Assembly: GCA_015680635.1 (NCBI GenBank)
Contig: JAABOA010000029.1
Coordinates: 17,292-29,057, forward strand
Source: Lunasporangiospora selenospora
Taxonomy: Eukaryota; Mortierellomycota; Mortierellomycetes; Mortierellales; Mortierellaceae
Length of the DNA: 11,766 nucleotides
Reading direction: 5' to 3'
Each line of letters opens with the position of its first letter. Positions within the stretch are counted from its first letter, which is position 1. The translations under genes were made by a program, and so were the position numbers. Below the pieces are notes generated by a model. That model searched no databases. It was not told the origin of the DNA and saw only the letters and a program-made list of their open reading frames with translations. Positions 1 through 8,630 of the stretch are shown here, piece by piece.

Positions 1-281
1 TTACCAAGATGGCAAGGTTTATGATTAGTCCTGCCAGATAAATTGTCAGGGGACACTGTTTGCGAAGGGGAGAAAGAAAGATGAGAGGACTGAAAAACCA
101 TGAGAACAAATGGACAGTACCCTAAAAGGCCTACTCCACCCATTCTTTCTCAATTTTCGGTTACTATACAGAGTATAATCGCTCTATGGATCATCCGAAT
201 TATTCGCCTGACAATTTAATAGAGAGTTCAAGAGGTATAATAGGACATATTAGGCCCATGATTTTGTTTGTTGTTGCTTAT

Positions 282-333
282 AGCACCCTGCGGGAGGGGA
301 ATGTGGTAGCATCCTGCAGGAGGGAAATGCGGA
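282..333. repeat. 26-bp tandem repeat, two copies
   Basis: Units 282-307 and 308-333 (AGCA(C/T)CCTGC(G/A)GGAGGG.AATG) differ at about five positions. They lie downstream of gene A, beyond its putative polyadenylation signal. Confidence 0.65.
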
Positions 334-355
334 GCAAACTCTTCATTTCCTATTC

Positions 356-361
356 TTTATT
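356..361 (-). terminator. Possible polyadenylation signal of gene A
   Basis: AATAAA on the minus strand, about 180 nt past the stop at 540-542. It is the only exact match noticed in the tail regions of the four genes. Confidence 0.35.
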
Positions 362-539
362 CATAAACTAAACCAAATGCGTTCTCGTATCAAGCATCGA
401 GAAACAGGGACTATGTGATAATGGGATTCAACGACACACACAATGTGGTGGTCAGTTGTTTTTCAGATATCAAAGTATTAAACTCTCTGAGGTGCACTAA
501 TCAATGACCCGTCTATACGTTGGGATGTGTTCACGTCGA

Positions 540-2491
540 CTACAACTCATGGTTCTTTTCATAAAAGTTAATAGCCTTTTCCATACACTCGATCAGAGTG
601 CCTTGGTAAACTCCCTCCAATGCTGCAGCCCTGAAGAGCTCAAAGCTGTGGATATTCTGTTGGGCAACCTCGCGCGCCCTAAGATAAACGCTCATGCTGT
701 CATGGAATACGGTGACCCTTGAATCTTCAGTATTGACATCCTTCGGTGAGTACTTCGCTAGATCCTGCGAGAGCTTGTCTATAGTTTCTTTCAAACGGAC
801 GGTGTCGGTCTGAAGTTCGTTGATTCTTTCTTGGTGTCTGTTACAACTCTTGACGAAAAACTTGACTAGATAGATCCCTTTTCTGAACACCTTCCTCTCA
901 ATGGCTACTTTCCAGTGATTTTCACCTTTCCCGCCCTCCGTAGATTTAACTTTGTAACCATTCCTACTAACCTCGTCAATCAAATCAATATTATACTGCA
1001 GTCTTGGTATCTCCAATACCTTTTCATGTCTCCTGGATGGAAATATGTCAAGCATCTGCCAGCCTTCATCGCTCGATCTCTGATCTAAGAACTCGAGGAT
1101 CTCAGTATTCAGACTCTCAAGCTCCTTCATCTTGTCATTGTATGCTGACTGGGCTTCCGTGTGCTGGTATCTCAGATTCATCTCATCTGATCCGCTCAAA
1201 CACTTGATTACCAAGAGTTGTCTACTACACTCTCGAATAACGAGATCATCCACTTGTCGTGTATGCTTAGTCTTGGTCAGTCGCATCTTCTTCGTGGATA
1301 TCGGAGTGTTTAATTTCGCCAGGTTCAGGAGTTTTCCTATAACCATTCTCCACATAAATGCGCGGATCGGTCTTTCCTCCACAAAGTCCACGTCAATGTA
1401 GTGGTGTATGGCTTTCATTCTCATGATTTCGTTCAAGATCCTCTCCTTTGCGTCAAGCTTTCTGGTGTAGAGCAGGGATCTGCTGTGCTGTTTCTCAAGT
1501 TCCACTTTTGTATGGACAAATGTAAACAAACTCTTCATATCTGAAAAGATGTTGCAATAGTCCTCCAAAATAGCCCTAAACTCCGGTGTTATAACTGTGT
1601 TCACGTCGATGGCGATGACAATCAGATGGATAGTTTTCACCGCAGAGAGCACTTCGAGAATTCTGGCAATAGTCACCACGTCGCGACCATTACCGTCATC
1701 CAATCCTGGAGTGTCGATGACACGGATGTTGTACATGGTCTGGGAGTTGGACCTACTTGTACGAATCGTCCAATTTTCGCTCTGATTGATTTTTCCCCTA
1801 TATTCATCCAAACTTGCAGACTTCCAGAGTTCATCCGGCTTTTCCTCACGCTCAACCTGCCCACTCCTGGGGTTAGAATATATCAGTTCATAATCCGGGA
1901 TGCGACTCGACACCTCGTTGATAACAACGTCCCTGGTAAACAATACGCTGCCATCCCCGATTTTGCTGAAGTCGACTTCTCTTCCAGGGTCGAGACAAAT
2001 ACATATAGCCTCAATTTGTGTTGACTTTCCAGATTGGGATTGTCCAAGAAAAAGAATATTGAGATCCTTGACTGCTTCAGGGTCCCTGAATGAGTCCGTA
2101 CCCTGACTTGCATGGCGGCTGTGAGATGAAATGATCGCCACGAAAATGGTCACAGTTAGTCTACAAGACCAAAAATCTCGTGTGAGTCTGTCAACACTCT
2201 GGTTACATACCTTGAGGAGGCACCACCATCAATGGGGCTGGGAACTGTATTCAGGTCCGACTCTGGAGAGATAACTGCACCTCGTTCTGTTGGTACACTT
2301 TGGACATTCCTTGGTCGGTCGCCACTAGGTTGGAGATAGTTGTGTTCGGCAGTACTAGGGAGTGAAAAGAGTACACGGCTACTATCAGCAATCTTGAAAC
2401 CTCAAGGGTTTTGCTTAAGATTCTAGTTAATTTTTTGGAACTTACCCGAATGAATTGCGCGCGCGATCTCCTCCCTCTTCAAAAACCTCAT
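540..2491 (-). CDS. Gene A: AIG1/GIMAP-like P-loop GTPase, spliced; first exon uncertain
   Basis: Predicted GTP-binding protein. The last exon (540-2118, stop TAG at 540-542) holds the whole GTPase domain: G1 GQSQSGKST at 2019-2045 (Gln where the other three copies have Pro), a G2 Thr in a LFTRD context, G3 DTPGLDD at 1695-1715 and G4-like TKVE at 1500-1511 (Glu where Asp is canonical). C-terminal of it lie the MRLTKTK..RQVDDLVI block, a helical region, the GGKGENHWKVAIERKVF module and a coiled coil. A middle exon (2211-2354, 47 codons plus split codons) is in phase with the last exon across a 92-nt intron (2119-2210) and shares a (L/S)xPSG(D/E)R motif with gene C. Upstream, ATG at 2489-2491 followed by the strong donor GTAAGT gives exon 2446-2491. 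Its phase is 1, whereas exon 2 needs phase 2, so the 5' end is wrong, unusual or mutated. No in-frame ATG precedes the P-loop in the last exon. GTPase identity is strong; start is unresolved. Confidence 0.75.
2119..2210 (-). other. Gene A intron 2 (predicted, 92 nt)
   Basis: Donor GTATGT, a perfect ACTAAC branch-type site (in CTTGTAGACTAACTG) and acceptor CTCACAG. It joins two phase-2 exons with a Ser codon split AG|C. The branch block CTTGTAGACTAAC also occurs in gene B's intron. Confidence 0.7.
2355..2445 (-). other. Gene A intron 1 (predicted, 91 nt)
   Basis: On the minus strand it runs from GTAAGTTCC to CACTCCCTAG with a TTAACTAG-type sequence inside and a pyrimidine-rich run before the acceptor. 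The splice sites look good, but the exon upstream of it ends in phase 1 while the next exon requires phase 2. Confidence 0.5.
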
Positions 2492-2590
2492 TTCTAAGGA
2501 AGTAATCGGGATTCCTGTTGGTGAAAGTGTATGTTAATATTATAATTTGAAAGGCGGGAACTGTGGACCCAAGTCCAAAGCAAGAAGTGG

Positions 2591-2598
2591 TATTTATA
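2591..2598 (-). promoter_or_regulatory. Likely TATA box of gene A
   Basis: TATAAATA on the minus strand, about 100 nt upstream of the candidate ATG (2489-2491). It supports transcription starting between it and that ATG, which limits where exon 1 can lie. Confidence 0.5.
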
Positions 2599-2731
2599 CG
2601 TACATAGAGGTCTGGGATGCAGGAATGAAATGGGTGAATGAGTGAGTATGGAACAGGTTATCCAAGCTGGGTTGCTGTGAGGAATAGAGGGATTAAATAC
2701 ACAATGGACACCATCACCTGGGAAGGGCAGG

Positions 2732-2778
2732 GGCGAAGCTAAGGTTGGGCGGAGCAAATAATAAATCTGGGCTCTGAG
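2732..2778. repeat. Conserved upstream block, copy 1 (gene A promoter)
   Basis: GGCGAAGCTAAGGTTGGGCG followed by GAGCAAA, nine further bases and TGGGCTCTG. It matches the block at 5149-5185 in gene B's upstream spacer. It may be a regulatory element or a remnant of the duplication. Confidence 0.6.
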
Positions 2779-3055
2779 AGATGCATAACTTCCACCATGG
2801 ATATATACATTCAATCCATCGACAGTTTCTGCCCATTGTCTACAATGTGGTTTTCCCAAGGTGAGATGGCGCATGCAAGCTAGCCTTATCGATGGAATGG
2901 TATGCACTTAAATAAGATGGGCTGCTGTGGTTGGCACGCGCCGTAGAGTACCCATATCATGCGAGCCAAGTCTACTAAATGTCAAGTACAAGATATAGTA
3001 TACAGCAGACTGAAAGCAAATGTTTTGATTGAGGAAGGGGAAACACCCGTCTAGT

Positions 3056-5018
3056 CTAGCTCTGGTTTATCAAAGCACTACGGATACTATCCAATGGTAC
3101 CTCCTCGCCGTCGGCAGGGTTATAATTTTCGTAAAATGCCGCTATTTTCTCAATGCACCCTGCTGCTCCGCCCTCGTATACACGGGCTTCCGCAACGGCC
3201 ATGAAAAGATTGAGGTGAAGTGACTCTCGATTGACGCGTGCAGAAGCCTCCTGGCATTTTTTCATTTCATCTTGGTGCCTCAGTATCCTTTCTTCTGCTT
3301 CGGGCTCCCGTATCATTTCCCCTAATTTGTGCCCCAGTGTTTCTTTCGCTATTTCGTTGCTAAACTCTTGGCGTTTCTCCTTCAACTCTTTCAAATCAAT
3401 AAAAATCTTTCTGATTTTCGATAGATGCACGGGTTCCTCGCCCTTTAAGGTTTCAACTTTTGCCTTGAAAAAGTTGCGGCGTGTAGCGTAAAACTTTGCT
3501 TCATAGCTTCCTTGCTGGAATGGCCTCCGTTCAATGATTATACTCCAATGCTTGCTTCCTTTTCCTCCTCCCTGGTGTAAAACCTTGTATCCAGTCATCT
3601 TCTCTTTAATGTCGTCGATAGTACAGTCCAATCCCGATATGAGAAGCGTTTTCGGAAGACGATTATTCCTGGGCACGTCGTGAACATTCCATCTTTCAAG
3701 GCTGAATTTTTCACCAATAAACTCAGGGTCATCCGAGTCGTAATATTTGATGTCTTCCTGTCTAGTACGGTATTCTTTCAATTCACCATCGACCTGAGAT
3801 TCGAGGTCGTCGATCATCTTCTCGAGTCTAGCCAACCTTTCCTTGAATCCTGGAACCTCTGTCTTGATATCGGCAATCTTTTTTAGTTTGGCGCCATGGT
3901 GATTTTCCCGGAGAGAAACCAAGGCATCATCAAAATGCTTGATCACAAGCTTATCAAACTCGCGCATTTGCTGGGTCTTGAATAATCGCATCTTGCTCAT
4001 CGAGACAGGAGAATTCAGTAGTGCTTGAAAAAGAATACGTTGGACGATTTCCTGAGTCATATTGATACGGCCCTCCCTGAGTTCTTCAAGGTCTGAGTCA
4101 ATGCAGAAGTGCCTAGGTTCCAAACCTCTCAAACCCAAACAGTCGAAGATAGTTATCGATCTTTTCTTGAGATAATCAATATAGCTCTGATCTCTTGGAT
4201 GCAGTTTATCATAATTGACCTTAGTATGGACAACTGTAAACAACCCTCTCATCCCATAAAAGATATTGCGGTAGTCCTTGAGCGCATCTTTTGTGCCTTG
4301 TGATAGCTTTGGACTGGATGCGACGGTAATAATAATCAAATGGATTTCTTTCAGCTTGGATAGTTTTTCGAGAACTTCAGAGATATTCTTCACATCGTGG
4401 CCTTCGGTATCGTCTAATCCCGGAGTGTCAATAAATCTGTATTTGTACTCGGTCTGAAAACTCGATTCGGATGGAATGATCCCCGTGTTAATTGTGGCAC
4501 TAGTCGTCTTTCTGAAGTCCTTTAGGCTACTGTTCTTGGTATTTTGGGTTGTTGATATGTCGTAATGAGTATTGAGATCAGGGATATTCGGCACGACTTC
4601 GTGGACAATAACACCTTTGGTGCACGACTCGCTTCCATTGCCAATGTTGTCAACATTGATTTCCCTCTCGGGATCAAGGCATTTACACATGACCTCAATC
4701 AGTGTTGATTTTCCAGATTGAGAGGGTCCAAGAAAAAGGATATTGAAGTCCTTACGCACTTCAGGATTCCCTGCTAAATCCGTGCTATTCTGATTTACTT
4801 GATTGCTGTTCAATTAAGAATGAAAATACATGTTGCCATGGTTAGTCTACAAGATATGCATATCCATAGGATTTACATTACTTGTGTGAAAGCAAAAAGG
4901 GTTCCAACTGCATTCCATAATAGCTTCGAAATGGAGGAGTTTTTTCTGATATAAGCAATGGGCTCAGGTCCAGTTTTTGCTATTCGGAATCCACTTACCT
5001 AGGATCTGGACGTGTCAT
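3056..5018 (-). CDS. Gene B: AIG1/GIMAP-like P-loop GTPase, two exons, about 589 aa
   Basis: Predicted GTPase of the same tandem family. I choose ATG 5016-5018: a 20-nt exon (4999-5018, M-T-R-P-D-P plus two bases) ends at GTAAGT and joins the exon 3056-4805 in frame through a 193-nt intron (4806-4998), giving 589 residues. In that protein G1 GPSQSGKST is at about 33-41, the G2 Thr lies in SESCTK, G3 DTPGLDD is at 133-139, G4-like TKVN at 201-204 (Asn for Asp), and an IDSDLEELRE segment sits near the G5 position at 242-251. The MRLFKTQQMREFDKLVI block follows at about 279-295, then coiled-coil-prone sequence, the GGGKGSKHWSIIIERRPF module at 419-436, more coiled coil, and AEARVYEG near 545. 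It is the most divergent copy in the middle: the TDTLEFL motif of A, C and D is replaced by a DSDDPEFI-like stretch. It has no clear variable middle exon, though a frame-preserving 69-nt one is possible. No signal peptide or membrane segment is seen. Confidence 0.88.
4806..4998 (-). other. Gene B intron (predicted, 193 nt), possibly hiding a 69-nt exon
   Basis: Donor GTAAGTGGATTCCGAATAGC almost matches gene C's first donor. The 3' part, with CTTGTAGACTAACC, matches gene A's second intron. The intron therefore looks like the front of intron 1 joined to the back of intron 2. Inside, 4877-4945 has an ATATCAG acceptor and a GTAAAT donor, is free of stops in the needed frame and is a multiple of three. 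Confidence 0.7.
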
Positions 5019-5082
5019 GGCAGGTGAAATGCAACTGGGTACTTGGGTGTCTGTAGGTAAAGTAAGACGAAGAGGGTAAAAT

Positions 5083-5092
5083 GGCCTTTAAG
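5083..5092 (-). promoter_or_regulatory. Weak TATA-like element of gene B
   Basis: CTTAAAGGCC on the minus strand, 65-75 nt upstream of the ATG. It resembles gene C's element (ATAAAAGGCC), which suggests a shared, diverged core promoter. Confidence 0.3.
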
Positions 5093-5148
5093 TATGGCGA
5101 CAATCCATAAGTTGTCCTCTTAGGGTGGAATGTTGAGAGTTGTCCAAA

Positions 5149-5185
5149 GGCGAAGCAAGGCAGGGCGGAGCAAACCGGGCTCTGG
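5149..5185. repeat. Conserved upstream block, copy 2 (gene B promoter)
   Basis: GGCGAAGCAAGGCAGGGCGG followed by AGCAAACCGGGCTCTGG. Same order of sub-blocks as at 2732-2778, with the AT-rich insert missing. Confidence 0.6.
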
Positions 5186-5463
5186 ACAATAACTCACACC
5201 TCTTTACTGTGGTTACGGCCCAGCCGTTTTTGGTGGGGGGAGTCTAATGTCTGCAACCGTGGGAGTCAAAGTTTAAAGAATTTCCAAGAGAAACATCAAA
5301 TGCATGCAAATGCTTAAAATGAGATGGGCGACACCTGTCTTCAATCAAGTGGTCAATTTACAGTCGGGATACGGTTTAGGGTTTGCGTGCAGGATTGAGT
5401 AATACGATGAGCCGAATGCAATATCAAAATTCTCTGACTGTATCTAGCCTAGTCCTAATCTAT

Positions 5464-7787
5464 CTAAATGTTGCGGATATCATCCAATAGTACCTCTTCA
5501 CCAAGAGCCGGTGTGTAATTTTCGTAAAACGCTGCAACTTTCTCGGCACACTTTGTTGCTTCGCCTTCGTATACACCAGCTTCCGCAACAGCCTTGAAGA
5601 GATTGAAATGCAGCGAAGTACGCTTGGCACGCGTGAGGATCTCCTGACATGACCTTAGCTGGCTTTCGAGGTTTTTCTTCTCACTCACTATTTCATCGTC
5701 ATCTTTGACCTCAACCGAGTTTTCAAGCACCTCAACATTCTTGTAAAGTTTTTGGACAGTCTCTTTTCGGCGTTCCACCTCTGCCTTAAGCTCAGTAACC
5801 TTTGCTTGTTGTCTGTTACAGCGCTTGGCGTAAAACTTGGCACGATAATCCCCCTGTCTGAAAACCTTTCGCTCAATTACCACTTTCCAGAAATTACTCC
5901 CTTCGCCTCCTTCAGAGTGTACAATGTCATAGCCATTTCTCTCTTCACGGATATCATCAATTTGAAATTCCAGTCTTGCTACTTCGAGCGGTACTCGGGG
6001 CCTCCTGGATGGGAAAAAGTCTAGTATCGTTCGGGACTCCTGACTTGACCTCTCGAAAAGGAACTCGAGGGTATCCGTGTCAAAGCCGTTGAGCTCTACC
6101 TGTTTCTCGCGGTACTCAAACCGCGCCTCATCGATCTTGATCTTTAGTGCGGAAATCTCCCTTGTTTTAGCGGCCTCGACTTGAGTCCGAGAAATATCTC
6201 TCTTGGACCTTACTTCGAGGAGTTGCCACCGGATCTCCCTGGAATGTGCTTCCTGCTCTTTAATGACAATCGAGTCCACTTCACGCATCCGTTTAGTTTT
6301 GATTAGCCTCATTTGGCTCGCTGCCACTGGGACATTCAAGTTCGTAAGAGAAAGGATTTCACGAATAGCTTCCCGCCTCATGTAGATGCAAAGTGGTCTG
6401 TCTTCATCAAAGTCCGAGTCAATGGCAATATGTCTGACAGGCTGACCCATGATACTATCCAGTTTATCCATCCTTGTAGTGAGATCGCCGTAATATTTTT
6501 GAGATCCTGGGTGCAGCTTCTCGTACGACACCTTTGTGTGAACAAACGTGAAAAGGCCATTCATCTCCGAGAAGATACTGCAGTAGTCCTTCAGGGCATT
6601 TTGTACGCCTTGTGTAAGTGGTGTGCCGTGTGCGATGGTGATGAGAATCAGGTGGATTTCATTGACGGCGGACAGAACATTCAGTATCTTGGCGACATTC
6701 CTCACATCATGCCCATCGGTATCCTCAAGTCCTGGAGTGTCGAAAATACGGAATTTGTACTCAGCCCGGGGATTTTGTTCGCATGAACGAATCCTCAAAT
6801 CGTATTTACGAAGGGCATTCTTGTATAGGTGCCAGTTTGAGGCGCCCTGTAGTCTCTTTATGTCAACAACAGCTCCCGCTGTTCCTAGAGAATTTTGAGT
6901 GCTCTCTGTAGTTGTTTGACTTGGGGCGCCGGCGTTGATTAGCTCGTACTTTGGGATGTGAGATGCAAATTCGTTTTCAATGACTTCTTTGGTGCACGAC
7001 TCGCTGCCATTTCCGATTTTGCTGTGATCGATTTCTCTGTTAGGATCGAGATATTCGCGGATTGCCTCAATTAGAGTCGACTTTCCCGATTGAGATGGTC
7101 CAATGACAAGAATATTGAAATTTTTGCTCTCAACGGGAAGCTCGACAGAGTTCATGCTTTCCTCGCCTACATGAAGACTGTAGTAAAAGATAACAAGAAA
7201 ATGGCATGGTTAATCGACTCAATCTTGCAAGAGATGGACAGACTAGTGTTCGACAGGACAGCTTACCTCGAGGAGACAACAAGGTCACTCTGGTCGGCTG
7301 TTTCTGGCTCTTCAATCATATTTAGATCCTGTCCAATGTTAGAGGGATCTGCTTCATCGACATGAAGGTCTTGTTTGACCGGCTGGGGATCACCTTTCTG
7401 GTCAGCTACTGAGTATTCACACTTTCCCAAGTATGTCGTGCTTTTGGTCGAGTTGTCAGGGGCATTTGGGAGAACTCCCTCGTTTGAGCTGGGACCGATG
7501 CCACGGTCGTTCTCCGACCGCTCGCCACTAGGTTCGAGAGAACTCTCCTCAGGAGGGCCAACAACACTATTGAGATGCAAAGCACAAATGACCACAGTTA
7601 GTGGCCTGCAATATCCTGTCATTTTAGGCTCCAGTCCTCGTTCGAGAAACGCCAGGTCAACCACGTGCCTCATGTCGAGACAAGAGGATCCCTGCTCATT
7701 GCCAAGGTGGTCAAGGAACAAATGGTATGTGTCCAGGACTAGAATGGGCTATTGGGAATCCACTTACACAGGATCTGAAAGTGCCAT
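5464..7787 (-). CDS. Gene C: AIG1/GIMAP-like P-loop GTPase with acidic N-terminal tail, three exons, about 677 aa
   Basis: The best-resolved member. Exons are 7768-7787 (ATG at 7785-7787, M-A-L-S-D-P plus two bases), 7267-7566 and 5464-7177; introns are 201 and 89 nt. All junctions keep one frame and give 677 residues. Residues 8-107 form an acidic Ser/Pro/Glu-rich, probably disordered tail. G1 GPSQSGKST is at 133-141, the G2 Thr is in SESCTK, G3 DTPGLED at 253-259, G4-like TKVS at 321-324 (Ser for Asp) and IAIDSDFDEDRP around 358-368. MRLIKTKRMREVDSIVI spans about 396-412, then comes a long charged helix, the TDTLEFL and FFPSRRP motifs, the GGEGSNFWKVVIERKVF module at about 530-546, a coiled coil to about 629, and AEAGVYEG at 638-645. 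A P-loop followed by DTPGL and a G2 Thr in an SxT context fits the AIG1/septin-like side of the TRAFAC GTPases. An ATG at 7153-7155 could give a tail-less 563-aa form, but splicing extends the frame upstream. Function is inferred from family only. Confidence 0.88.
7178..7266 (-). other. Gene C intron 2 (predicted, 89 nt)
   Basis: Donor GTAAGC, branch-type GATTAACC, a pyrimidine-rich stretch and acceptor CTACAG. Phase 2, with the split Ser codon AG|T at the same place as in gene A. Without this splice the upstream exon would end at a stop at 7263-7265. Confidence 0.8.
7567..7767 (-). other. Gene C intron 1 (predicted, 201 nt)
   Basis: Donor GTAAGTGGATTCCCAATAGC, branch-type CACTAACTG near 7595-7603, acceptor CTCAATAG. 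Phase 2. The donor flank is nearly identical to gene B's, which supports the 20-nt first exon in both genes. Confidence 0.75.
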
Positions 7788-7870
7788 TGGCGGATCAAAA
7801 TGAGAATTTGATGGTTTGGAAGGATGAGTGGATGGAGACTGGATGGGACGGGGAGGGGAATGATTTCGGC

Positions 7871-7878
7871 CTTTTATG
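7871..7878 (-). promoter_or_regulatory. Likely TATA box of gene C
   Basis: CATAAAAG on the minus strand, about 85 nt upstream of ATG 7785-7787, followed by a C/T-rich leader typical of fungal 5' UTRs (CCCCTCCCCGTCCC and on). Confidence 0.55.
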
Positions 7879-8007
7879 CATGGTCTAAGTACAAACCTAA
7901 AAAATTTTGGGTAGGTCCTGGGTTAGAAAAGCATATCCGTGCTCCAACGTACACAATCATGCATGGTCCTGTAAGGTAATTAACAGTTTGGTGGAACTGA
8001 CCTGCAG

Positions 8008-8488
8008 TGGCGTTGGCACTCCCATGGCGAAGCGATAACCGATCAAAAGTCTTGGCTTTGCCAGCAATAAACATTGGTGTGGTGCAATTAATTGTGGGCG
8101 ACAACAATCTAGAGAAGGGGTGTCGATATCGAATTGATGGTAGCTTGTGGATAGCAACGGATACCTATCATGGTTTTCACGGCAAGCGATATCCTACAAG
8201 GTTTTGTGAGGAGGGCGACTTACGACTTGTTTCAAAGGTATTCGCGTGTGAGGCCCTAGGATCGGCCGAATGGATGGATGGAATGATTGGTACAGTGGCG
8301 AGTTCGATCCTGACAACCGCTGTAACCGCACTGATAGATTGCAAGAACACACTGTTGACTCAAAAGGGAACTTAAGATGTCCCATGGTGAAAACGGGCTG
8401 TGATGGGATGCTACCCTCCGTGCGAACCTGTGCAGCCCAAGGCTGCAGCTTCATTTCTGCGACTCAAAAGAAACTGATGTACGAATAG
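8008..8488 (+). pseudogene. Possible cysteine-rich plus-strand gene, frame-shifted or spliced
   Basis: Not recognised. One frame is open from about 8008 to beyond 8270 and another from 8270 to the stop at 8486-8488. The switch falls in a TGGATGGATGG microsatellite (8271-8281). One extra TGGA unit would join them into a protein rich in Trp, Asp and Cys with about eight cysteines (motifs such as WNDWYSGEFDPDNRC and CPMVKTGC), which suggests a small secreted protein. Alternatively a 59-nt intron (8201-8259, weak donor GTTTTG, acceptor CCCTAG) joins them in phase. No convincing ATG or signal peptide was found upstream. An AATAAA lies 137 nt past the stop. Both frames could also be chance. Confidence 0.3.
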
Positions 8489-8624
8489 CAGTGGACTGAC
8501 AGACACATATCAAACTATGTTTGTTTGGCGAAGTCGTTAACTACTCATTTTTCAATTCTAGAGCTGAGCTGAGGTGCAGATATCCTTGGGTTTCTCTAAA
8601 GTTAAGGTTTGCCACTTTGATTTT

Positions 8625-8630
8625 AATAAA
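8625..8630 (+). terminator. Possible polyadenylation signal of the plus-strand remnant
   Basis: AATAAA 137 nt after the stop at 8486-8488, in a T-rich context. It supports former or present transcription of the cysteine-rich frame. Confidence 0.3.

Larger units (their letters stand above)
1..539. other. Downstream spacer of gene A
   Basis: No supported gene. It holds gene A's likely 3' UTR, the AATAAA and the 26-bp tandem repeat. Short open frames here have no coding character that I can see. Confidence 0.5.
2492..3055. other. Spacer between genes A and B
   Basis: Gene A leader and promoter (TATA, conserved GC block) and gene B 3' UTR. A minus-strand open frame across it (2494-2907) covers the TATA box and shows no family motif, so I read it as chance. 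Confidence 0.5.
5019..5463. other. Spacer between genes B and C
   Basis: Gene B promoter with the weak TATA-like element and the second GC block, then gene C 3' UTR. GCTTAAAATGAGATGGGC at about 5312-5329 resembles GCACTTAAATAAGATGGGC near 2904 in the A-B spacer, again pointing to duplicated spacers. No gene seen. Confidence 0.5.

Noticed and set aside
2119-2153. Apparent N-terminus of gene A starting at a GTG
   Set aside because: This stretch is the 3' end of intron 2 (ACTAAC then CTCACAG). The hydrophobic look of the translated stretch is not a signal peptide.
2494-2907. Minus-strand open frame of about 137 codons upstream of gene A
   Set aside because: It spans gene A's TATA box and the duplicated promoter block, has no family motif, and ends just where gene A's first exon begins.
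4806-4813. Apparent gene B start at a TTG
   Set aside because: The TTG is inside the intron just before the AACAG acceptor; the 20-nt ATG exon fits in frame and matches gene C.
5228-5240. G-rich run in the B-C spacer as a quadruplex or regulatory site
   Set aside because: Only one G-run is present; the four tracts needed for a quadruplex are missing.
7567-7721. Upstream extension of gene C's middle-exon frame
   Set aside because: It lies in intron 1: the branch-type ACTAAC and CTCAATAG acceptor sit inside it, and the real upstream link is the 20-nt exon at 7768-7787.
8304-8318. GAGTTCGATCCTGAC, like a tRNA B box
   Set aside because: No A box or cloverleaf can be formed around it.
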